In this document: piece after piece, positions 57,715-64,000 of the stretch
How positions within the stretch are numbered: the first letter of the stretch is position 1
Layout of the letters: each line of letters begins with the position of its first letter
Source of the DNA: a virus
Direction: 5' to 3' (one strand)
Virus record (IMG/VR): IMGVR_UViG_3300035698_026482
Coordinates: 1 to 64,000 of that record
DNA length: 64,000 nt
Made by a program: the position numbers and the translations under genes
Notes under the pieces: generated by a model
The model's input: the letters and a program-made list of their open reading frames with translations, nothing else
Databases searched by the model: none
Told to the model about the DNA's origin: nothing

Positions 57715-57924
57715 TTACTTCTCAGTTACAAGGCCACTTCTAACGCGAAGCAATGGATTACCCTTGACCCACCATTGAACAGCCTTAACATGATCTTCGC
57801 CTGGCTCGTCGCCCAACGCTGAAGTCAGCTTAGAAGCAACATCGTCAATTGAGTTACCGACCACACCAATCTTGCGACCATTGGCTTGTGTATCAAGCAA
57901 TTTATTTGCCGCTGCCGACGGCAC
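57715..57924 (-). CDS. Hypothetical small protein
   Basis: 69 residues starting MPSAAANKLLDTQANGRKIG. Overlaps the end of the upstream IIREE gene by 23 bp and lacks the motif. No family recognised. Confidence 0.55.
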   Translation of the reverse strand: MPSAAANKLLDTQANGRKIGVVGNSIDDVASKLTSALGDEPGEDHVKAVQWWVKGNPLLRVRSGLVTEK

Positions 57925-58276
57925 GTGAACCCATCTCTCTGATCAACTCTTCACGAACAATACTTCTAATGCGCGATTTTTTTAATTGTGTCTTTTTAGG
58001 GGTACGTTTACCGAGGCGTCGCCTACGTGATTCATTGAGATCATCAGCGTCTTCATCCTCATCTGCCTCATCACCTTCTTCAAATTCTTCGTACATTTCA
58101 TCAATTGCACGCTGCCTTTGTTCATCGGCACGATTATTGTGACGAGTGAGATCGCCTGCGACAATATCTTGGACTTCCTCGAGGTTGAACTCGATACCCA
58201 TAATTTCGTCACGGGATTCCTGCAAAAGCTTTCGAATAACCTTTCGAAACGGGACTGTAATTTCTTTTTTCTTCAT
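57902..58276 (-). CDS. Small IIREE-motif protein (motif at C-terminus)
   Basis: 124 residues. N-terminus MKKKEITVPFRKVIRKLLQE, acidic middle (EFEEGDEADEDEDADD), and C-terminal KKSRIRSIVREELIREMG, so the repeated helix is at the end here. Putative packaged protein. ATGA overlap with the upstream gene. Confidence 0.65.
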   Translation of the reverse strand: MKKKEITVPFRKVIRKLLQESRDEIMGIEFNLEEVQDIVAGDLTRHNNRADEQRQRAIDEMYEEFEEGDEADEDEDADDLNESRRRRLGKRTPKKTQLKKSRIRSIVREELIREMGSRAVGSGK

Positions 58277-58554
58277 GATAACGCTTCCATTATAGCGGTG
58301 GTCAGGGTTTCAGCTTGACGTTCTAGCCCCTTGTTAATTACATTAACCATTCTTGTTTGGGCTTCGGGCTCACGTTTGGCCCCATTATATGCATTGACAC
58401 AACGATGTGCAATATCAGCAACAAGCGCGTCAACGTCTAACGATCCCCATATCGCATTCGATATTGTTTGGACGTCGTCAGTCGAGAGTGTTTTGTTATA
58501 CACCTCTTTAAGTTCTTGCCGAATTGTGGCACGTAGTCGTTGCTCATCGATCAT
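58273..58554 (-). CDS. Small IIREE-motif protein
   Basis: 93 residues from ATG 58554 (MIDEQRLRATIRQELKEVYN), helical. ATGA overlap with the large acidic gene upstream. Putative packaged protein. Confidence 0.65.
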   Translation of the reverse strand: MIDEQRLRATIRQELKEVYNKTLSTDDVQTISNAIWGSLDVDALVADIAHRCVNAYNGAKREPEAQTRMVNVINKGLERQAETLTTAIMEALS

Positions 58555-59984
58555 GCAAATTCCCACTCGCCGTCGACAGACATTTCACCCACTTGAGGCC
58601 TGATCTTTAGACCAACATTTCCGTAGTTTTTTGCGGCCTTTACAATATCTTTAAATGCGTACGGGATTGCCTTAATATCTACTTCATCAAAAGGCTGCCC
58701 GTCAGGACGTCTAATGTTAACAGGCACCTGGACATACAGGTCATATTCAGTTCCTTCCATCCATTGATCAGGGGTGATCCATGGGCGGTTAGAAAGATCC
58801 TCCCCATGAGGTGCATCCTCAGGCTGCCAGCGATCGCGGCGCGATCGACCTGCCCAGATGTTGTCCATCATATACTCGCCCGTTTCGGGATCTTTGTCTG
58901 CAATCAATTCTAAAAGATCGACCTCATCATGGCGATAACCTTCGTGCACACGCTCCCACATATTTCCATCAGGTGACCACACGTCAGGTTCCGCATATTC
59001 GTCATAGTCATCCTCGAATCGAGGGTCGACATACAGATCTTCGTTATTTTCAATGGCTGCAATTGCATCGCCAACAGACATGCCTGCGTGAACCATTTCA
59101 ATTTCATCATCATCCGCATCTAGAATATAGATGTCGTTTTGAAGTTCGTCTGTTTCATTGTAGCCGCCAAGAAAGTTAATGGCATCATCATAAGACATTT
59201 CGTCTGGGTTATTAATGATGCCCTCGTGAACACGACCTTCTGTACGTCGATTGAATTTTAATTCACGTGGACGACCTCGTTGACCCATACTTGAGCCTCT
59301 AGGTAATTTTTCTGCTGGGTGAACTTCTGTGTCCCTAGGCAAACCCTTACTTCGTTTGTAATCCTGAAACTCGTATGTTTCTATATCTGCAAGGTGTTTT
59401 TCATCAGGATCTTCACGCTCAAATGCTGCGTCTTGGCTTGCGTATAGCTCATCCAGCGCTGCTTCAATTTCTTCGATTGGCGCGTCCTTATAATCATGCC
59501 AAATCCATGTAGGCTTAACGCCTTCCAATTCTTTGTATGTGTCAGAATAGATGCTAAGCAATTCGCTTCTGCGTTCATCATCTGATGGCACCTCTGTCGC
59601 GGGCGACATTTGCATTTCTTCAAGACCAGTTGTCTTGTTTGTCAATTTATCCGGCGTTTGATTGATTTCAACGTGACCTGATTCATTTAACGTCTGTTGT
59701 TGAAAATCCTTTGTCTCGTCGAGATATTCACCATCGACTAATTCTTGATGAACAACGCCTCTAATATTAGCGTCAGTTGAATCAAGCGACGCAGTATCCT
59801 GTCCACGACCAACGCTAAGCGTATCTGCAACAACGTTCAAAACAAAATCTATAACGGCAGCAGAATCGTCGCCCTGCGTTGCTTGTGGCATTACATCCCA
59901 CATCGCAAGCTCGTTTTGCTCCAGCCATTTAAGATATTTCTTTACAGCCCCGCGGACTGCACCTGCATCAACTTCTGTCTTCAA
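58551..59984 (-). CDS. Acidic hypothetical protein, possible head/scaffold role
   Basis: 477 residues, strongly acidic (many DDE and DEDE stretches), N-terminus MKTEVDAGAVRGAVKKYLKW. No family recognised. It lies in the middle of the IIREE gene cluster and ends overlapping the next gene. Confidence 0.55.
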   Translation of the reverse strand: MKTEVDAGAVRGAVKKYLKWLEQNELAMWDVMPQATQGDDSAAVIDFVLNVVADTLSVGRGQDTASLDSTDANIRGVVHQELVDGEYLDETKDFQQQTLNESGHVEINQTPDKLTNKTTGLEEMQMSPATEVPSDDERRSELLSIYSDTYKELEGVKPTWIWHDYKDAPIEEIEAALDELYASQDAAFEREDPDEKHLADIETYEFQDYKRSKGLPRDTEVHPAEKLPRGSSMGQRGRPRELKFNRRTEGRVHEGIINNPDEMSYDDAINFLGGYNETDELQNDIYILDADDDEIEMVHAGMSVGDAIAAIENNEDLYVDPRFEDDYDEYAEPDVWSPDGNMWERVHEGYRHDEVDLLELIADKDPETGEYMMDNIWAGRSRRDRWQPEDAPHGEDLSNRPWITPDQWMEGTEYDLYVQVPVNIRRPDGQPFDEVDIKAIPYAFKDIVKAAKNYGNVGLKIRPQVGEMSVDGEWEFA

Positions 59985-60697
59985 TTGATATGATCCCTTG
60001 CATATTCCACTTGTTTCATTAGATCACGAACTTTTTTAATCAGATCTTCAAGCATTTTATGCGATTGCTTAAAATTTACGTCCTGAGCTTCGAATTGCGC
60101 TGATCCCAGCTTAGTCTCAGCCTTGCCTAGTGATACCCAAACATTATCAAGCTGACCACGAATGGCATTATACTTGCTAATTCGCTGTTGTTTGAATTCT
60201 GCGTTGTCTTCGTCAAGCTCTTTTATCGTGCTTTCTTCGTCAGGCAAATCGTCATAACGAGTGTCCATACGCCCGGGTGTCTTAGACATTGCGTTACGTG
60301 ACGCAGCATACCCGCCTGACATCGTTTCTGTGACAGTGTTATTAGCGCGAAACTTTTTTAGGCTTGCCGCTGCTTCTTCGATAGGCTCGTCAACTTCGAA
60401 TTGTGCCTCGTAATCGCGATCATAATCTTCATCCTCTTTATCAAAGTCTGTAAGCATGTCGACATCGGGCTTTTCGCCTATAGGCAATTCATGAAATTCA
60501 TATGTTGCATCGCCATATGACAGCTCAGTATCATCAGCGTAACGATCTGCTTCATCTTCTGAATCAAACGGGCCAATGCCTTCTGCCGTGCCGTTATCAC
60601 TGATAAGAATTATCCACCATTGCATTCCTGCAATGCCTTCATGAAGCATGATTTCTTCACGAATTATTTGTTGAAGGCTTTTATTTGTAGCGTTCAT
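59981..60697 (-). CDS. IIREE-motif protein
   Basis: 238 residues starting MNATNKSLQQIIREEIMLHE. Acidic middle (FDKEDEDYDRDYEAQFEVDE) and a helical C-terminus. ATGA overlap upstream and downstream. Putative packaged or scaffold protein. Confidence 0.65.
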   Translation of the reverse strand: MNATNKSLQQIIREEIMLHEGIAGMQWWIILISDNGTAEGIGPFDSEDEADRYADDTELSYGDATYEFHELPIGEKPDVDMLTDFDKEDEDYDRDYEAQFEVDEPIEEAAASLKKFRANNTVTETMSGGYAASRNAMSKTPGRMDTRYDDLPDEESTIKELDEDNAEFKQQRISKYNAIRGQLDNVWVSLGKAETKLGSAQFEAQDVNFKQSHKMLEDLIKKVRDLMKQVEYARDHIN

Positions 60698-61143
60698 TTA
60701 AAGCTTCCTGCCTCTTTCCTCATGCCCATTCGATATAGGTTGGAACGAATTGCTTTTGTTTGCTTATCAGAAAGTGTTTTGCCGCGCATAACTTGATCAC
60801 GTACACTTTGAATAAAATCGTTTTCTTTTTCGGCCAATGCAAGATTTAAAATCTGTAATTGTGCTTGGTTAATGCTTGAAGCTGACTTAAGTCCACGTTC
60901 ACGATCATACTGTCCAGGCTTATCACGATATTGTCCACCGCCGCCGGATCGGGCCATATACGGTTTTGCACGTGAATATGTCAATGCTGCATCTTCAGGT
61001 GCATTACCTGTTGCGCGCCCAATATTACCTTCATCGTCCTTATACATCATTTGGCCTTTGCCATCACGATAAAAGTATACTTCCGATTCAGACAAAAGTT
61101 CTTCACGAATCATCTTGCGTAATTGTGATTCAGTGAGTCGCAT
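60694..61143 (-). CDS. IIREE-motif protein
   Basis: 149 residues starting MRLTESQLRKMIREELLSES, with a Gly/Arg-rich middle (ARSGGGGQYRDKPGQY) and helical C-terminus. Putative packaged protein. Confidence 0.65.
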   Translation of the reverse strand: MRLTESQLRKMIREELLSESEVYFYRDGKGQMMYKDDEGNIGRATGNAPEDAALTYSRAKPYMARSGGGGQYRDKPGQYDRERGLKSASSINQAQLQILNLALAEKENDFIQSVRDQVMRGKTLSDKQTKAIRSNLYRMGMRKEAGSFK

Positions 61144-61149
61144 TACAGT

Positions 61150-61488
61150 CTATCCGTAAAAGCCTTCGCCGTGGCCTTGGGGCATATCATCGCCGTCATC
61201 GGCGCCCCTACTATCAGCTAGATCAAGGTAAAACTCTTCAGCACCAGACATAATACCTCTCATCGAATCAGCGTCGCCAGACATTTCGTCGGCCATATAA
61301 TCGACGTACCATTTAATCATAAAATCAGGCCCATCAGATTGATATGCATCACTGGGCATTTCACCTGAGTCATATAGTTGCTGCAAGTTTTCCATATGCC
61401 AATTTTCATCTGGTGTACTTGCGCTACCGATTTCGCGAAGAAGCTCTTCCCGAATGATTTTACGAATTAATGTTTCTGTGAGTTTCAT
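61150..61488 (-). CDS. IIREE-motif protein
   Basis: 112 residues starting MKLTETLIRKIIREELLREI, then an acidic, Met-rich C-terminal half (MADEMSGDADSMRGIM). Putative packaged protein. Confidence 0.65.
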   Translation of the reverse strand: MKLTETLIRKIIREELLREIGSASTPDENWHMENLQQLYDSGEMPSDAYQSDGPDFMIKWYVDYMADEMSGDADSMRGIMSGAEEFYLDLADSRGADDGDDMPQGHGEGFYG

Positions 61489-61499
61489 AATAATCCCTT

Positions 61500-61976
61500 T
61501 TAGAAACTGGACTCAATCCAGTCTTCAACAGCGTCTTGTGCGACACGGTGGCCGGCTTCGTCGTCATCCATTAAATCAAGCGCACCTGAATCAATCATCA
61601 TATCAACGATTCGCGCAGGATTATCAAGTAACCCTTCATCTTCCAGATCATTTATAGTGAAATCCTCTCGATCAAGCCACAAAAATACCTGTTCGCCAAT
61701 TTGATCTGCGCTAGCACCAGATTCAGGCGCGCCCGAAGGCTCTGTAGCGTTGTCCATTTCACTTTGCATTGCTTCCAATGACGCGGCTAGGTCACCAAAT
61801 TTGCTTGCATATGGGTCACCACCTAAAAATGATACAGCGTCCCAGAGCTTATCGATTGCGTCAAGTAAACTTTCAGACGCAGCCACACGATCAGTACCAC
61901 CCTCAAGCGGTCCTTCAGAAATTTTTTCAAAAACCTCACGAAGAAGCCTTTGTTTTTGATGTTGTTGTAACTTCAT
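61500..61976 (-). CDS. IIREE-region protein
   Basis: 158 residues starting MKLQQHQKQRLLREVFEKIS, a related but weaker helix, with acidic C-terminal half (DEAGHRVAQDAVEDWIESSF). ATGA overlap with the next gene upstream. Confidence 0.6.
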   Translation of the reverse strand: MKLQQHQKQRLLREVFEKISEGPLEGGTDRVAASESLLDAIDKLWDAVSFLGGDPYASKFGDLAASLEAMQSEMDNATEPSGAPESGASADQIGEQVFLWLDREDFTINDLEDEGLLDNPARIVDMMIDSGALDLMDDDEAGHRVAQDAVEDWIESSF

Positions 61977-62278
61977 ACTGTTCCGCCCTTCATCTTAGTA
62001 GTAGTATACAAAGCCTGCGAAATTCTTGCAATGTCATCTGATAACTGTTGTATACGCTTTTTAACGTTGTATGGGATTCTATTCGCTAGCGGTTCGTGGC
62101 CAGCATTAAGCGTATGGCTTAAATCAACTGAAATCGTATCAAGCTCACCAGCTAACGCGAGAAGCTTATTACCAATATTTTCATAACCTTCCGTTAATGA
62201 CGGAACATTCCGTTCATGGACAGCTTCTGCAATCGTGCTTCTAATGATGCTACGCAATCTTTCTTTAGTAATCTTCAC
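61973..62278 (-). CDS. IIREE-motif protein (first of cluster)
   Basis: 101 residues starting MKITKERLRSIIRSTIAEA. Helical coiled-coil-like body (IQQLSDDIARISQALYTTT). First gene after the sheath terminator. Putative packaged protein. Confidence 0.65.
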   Translation of the reverse strand: MKITKERLRSIIRSTIAEAVHERNVPSLTEGYENIGNKLLALAGELDTISVDLSHTLNAGHEPLANRIPYNVKKRIQQLSDDIARISQALYTTTKMKGGTV

Positions 62279-62338
62279 GTTGTCTCCTAACGCCTTTTTA
62301 TGTTTACCCTATGTTTCCCAATTGGGTGGGACAAAAGC

Positions 62339-62367
62339 CCTCACGAAGTCATGTGAGATTCGTGAGG
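62339..62367 (-). terminator. Rho-independent terminator after tail sheath gene
   Basis: 9-bp stem CCTCACGAA / TTCGTGAGG with an 11-base loop, followed on the minus strand by GCTTTTGTC. Confidence 0.8.
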
Positions 62368-62376
62368 ACGTGTGAC

Positions 62377-64000
62377 CTAGCTTAATCCGCCCTGGTTGGT
62401 AATTACGAAATCGAGATCAATGAATTCTGCGACCTTCGTAGGCTTGAGGAAGATTTTTCCTCTAATCGTATTATTTTCAATGTCTGCTTGACTGGTTGTC
62501 GTTGCGTCGATAATCACGCGGAATCCGTCGAGACCCTGTTGTTCTTGAACGCGTTGCAGAATTGGGTTTACCAACGCAGAGAATCGACGAAGCGTTTCTT
62601 CACGATTTGGCTCGAATAGGATGCTATTTGAAACTGTGCGCACTTCACGGCGAATTTCAATAAGCAAGCGGCGAACATTGATTCGATCAAGTGAGCTTTG
62701 CGCACGCTTGAGCGTCTTTTGTCCCCATGTTACAATGCCTTCCGATCCTGGAAAGCTAACGATTGGGTTAATATCAACGTCATATAGATCGTCCATATTC
62801 GCACGTGAAAGCTTGACTGCTGTATCAACAGTAGTTTCAAGCACGCCACGTTTATAACCGGCAGGTGCAAACCATGGACGGGCCACGGAGTCGTTCAATG
62901 ACATGGCACCAAGTGCAACAACCGAAGGTGGTACACGGGTCTCTAGACCATTGAATGGATCGATCATTACAACGTCCGGGTAGTACGCGGCTGCAAAGCT
63001 CGAATCAAGTGCGCGAGCCGAGAAAGCATTTGCTGTATTACCAACAGATTGTGGCTGATCAGCCGAGCTCGTGACAACATTGTTGAGGGAATCTCTTTCC
63101 TCAATATCCATGATTGCCAATGCATCAAATCGTGTTTCTGTCGTATTGATCAATTGATCAGTGATGATTTCATGACGCATACCTGGGATTGCAAGAAGCT
63201 TAACATCAACTTCTGTCGTATTACCCATCAGATCAAGGGCCTTAGTATATGCCTTAACAGTTGGGCCTTCGTTCTGGCCGCGGGCAACATATGTCATCTC
63301 CTCATTAACGGCCTTGTCATTCATTGCGGTGGCGTCAGTATCAAAGATATTAACACCATCATATCCGCCTTGAAGAAAGAATGAGAACTTGACAACATTC
63401 TTAACTGCTAGCGAAGCAAGGTCTGTATCTGCTACAAGCGCCCTTGTTTTATTTGCTGCGTTGCTAACAATGCCACCTGCACGTTGATAAGTCCAATCCG
63501 CAAGATACTTTGTTGATGCGAGACCGTCTGTACCTGTAACAACCTGAATGTTTTCAAGCGAAAAGAGATTGTTGTTATACCTGTCTGCGTCGATAATTCC
63601 GTTTGCGGCTGTATCTAGTGCACCCTCGTTATCGCCAACAAGGAAATTCTGCCATGACGCTTGAAAGTCAGGATAGTATTGCGTGTATGTTCCAACTGTT
63701 GGTTCACTTCGCTTGCCAAGATTTGGTTCTGCTGTCGAAATTTGTGCCTCGAAATGTACGCCCCAATAGAAATCTTTATTGGAGTCTTTCTTTTGTCCCG
63801 TTCCAACCGCAATTGTACGTCTATACGGTACTGGAGGCTCTGCGATAGCGTTCAATACACCTGATGTTGCGGCAAGCGAATCTGCATCATTTGCAGACGT
63901 TGCAAGTGGTGCAGACCCAGATAGTGAAAGGTGGCGAGGGCCGCGAAATCCAATTGGAAGCGCGGTTGCATCAATTTCCTTATCATCGACTTCACTTGTA
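62377..64000 (-). CDS. Tail sheath protein (N-terminus outside window)
   Basis: The frame is open to the right window edge (541 visible residues). It contains ALPIGFRGPRHLSLSGSA, then a beta-rich N-terminal domain, KFSFFLQGGYDGVNIF, and a C-terminal domain ending GKIFLKPTKVAEFIDLDFVI, all typical of contractile sheath proteins. The subunit forms the contractile tail sheath around the gp19-like tube. Followed by a strong terminator. Confidence 0.85.
   Translation of the reverse strand, partial: TSEVDDKEIDATALPIGFRGPRHLSLSGSAPLATSANDADSLAATSGVLNAIAEPPVPYRRTIAVGTGQKKDSNKDFYWGVHFEAQISTAEPNLGKRSEPTVGTYTQYYPDFQASWQNFLVGDNEGALDTAANGIIDADRYNNNLFSLENIQVVTGTDGLASTKYLADWTYQRAGGIVSNAANKTRALVADTDLASLAVKNVVKFSFFLQGGYDGVNIFDTDATAMNDKAVNEEMTYVARGQNEGPTVKAYTKALDLMGNTTEVDVKLLAIPGMRHEIITDQLINTTETRFDALAIMDIEERDSLNNVVTSSADQPQSVGNTANAFSARALDSSFAAAYYPDVVMIDPFNGLETRVPPSVVALGAMSLNDSVARPWFAPAGYKRGVLETTVDTAVKLSRANMDDLYDVDINPIVSFPGSEGIVTWGQKTLKRAQSSLDRINVRRLLIEIRREVRTVSNSILFEPNREETLRRFSALVNPILQRVQEQQGLDGFRVIIDATTTSQADIENNTIRGKIFLKPTKVAEFIDLDFVITNQGGLS

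Overview
The window looks like part of the genome of a large tailed phage with a contractile tail (Caudoviricetes, T4-like in its structural and recombination genes). Evidence: a tail sheath protein, a gp19-like tail tube, a tape-measure protein, baseplate proteins, a UvsX/RecA recombinase, a gp32-like ssDNA-binding protein, a gp41/DnaB helicase, a FEN-type 5' nuclease, and phage-style nucleotide genes (dUTPase, dTMP kinase, all-alpha NTP pyrophosphatase, class II ribonucleotide reductase). Almost everything is on the minus strand; the two exceptions are homing endonucleases (about 7.96-9.58 kb and 55.8-57.4 kb). I saw no rRNA, convincing tRNA or CRISPR array. A von Willebrand A lipoprotein of a style common in Myxococcota-like bacteria is a weak hint about the host.

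Layout, left to right. 1-0.8 kb: a repetitive virion (fibre-like) protein cut by the window edge. 0.84-2.5 kb: array 3, nine tiny coupled genes ending in F-(S/V/I)-S-(A/C)-x-(I/L/V). 2.5-11.9 kb: a DNA polymerase III alpha (dnaE) gene broken into four separately translated pieces by inteins and four homing endonuclease genes; its C-terminal piece is not in the window. 11.9-15.6 kb: a double helix-turn-helix protein and array 1, seventeen tiny coupled genes ending in F-S-S-R-(K/R)-(V/I/L). 15.6-31.4 kb: nucleotide metabolism and replication, with nrdJ carrying a full HNH intein plus a split intein, and dnaB carrying a P-loop intein. 31.5-36 kb: a metzincin protease, a spanin-like pair, HD and ClpP-like enzymes and an exonuclease-less family A polymerase. 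36-50.7 kb: baseplate, tape measure, other structural genes and the VWA lipoprotein. 50.9-55.2 kb: array 2, a further twelve tagged genes plus one untagged, interrupted by a homing endonuclease. 55.2-64 kb: tail tube, another homing endonuclease, eight small proteins most of which share an LRxIIREEL helix (putative capsid targeting), and the tail sheath, cut by the right edge.

The most interesting feature is the family of about forty very short, highly variable proteins in three arrays plus two orphans, all ending in the same short C-terminal motif. The motif is written with different codons (TCN and AGY serines, CGN and AGR arginines) and is kept in the last gene of arrays where no downstream gene needs a ribosome binding site, so selection appears to act on the peptide. 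In many junctions the RK codons also form the Shine-Dalgarno of the next gene. I know of no described system of this kind. Second is the density of inteins, split inteins and Vsr-like (EDxHD) or PD-(D/E)XK homing endonucleases in dnaE, nrdJ and dnaB. This matches the known fractured-gene arrangement in phages, with several atypical variants: an intein apparently split between blocks F and G with an antisense endonuclease and a consensus sigma-70 promoter between the halves, a polymerase fracture with no clear intein, and intein catalytic-residue exceptions.

All readings were made by eye. Start codons of the small genes were chosen by coupling to the upstream stop, and family names rest on motifs seen rather than on searches.
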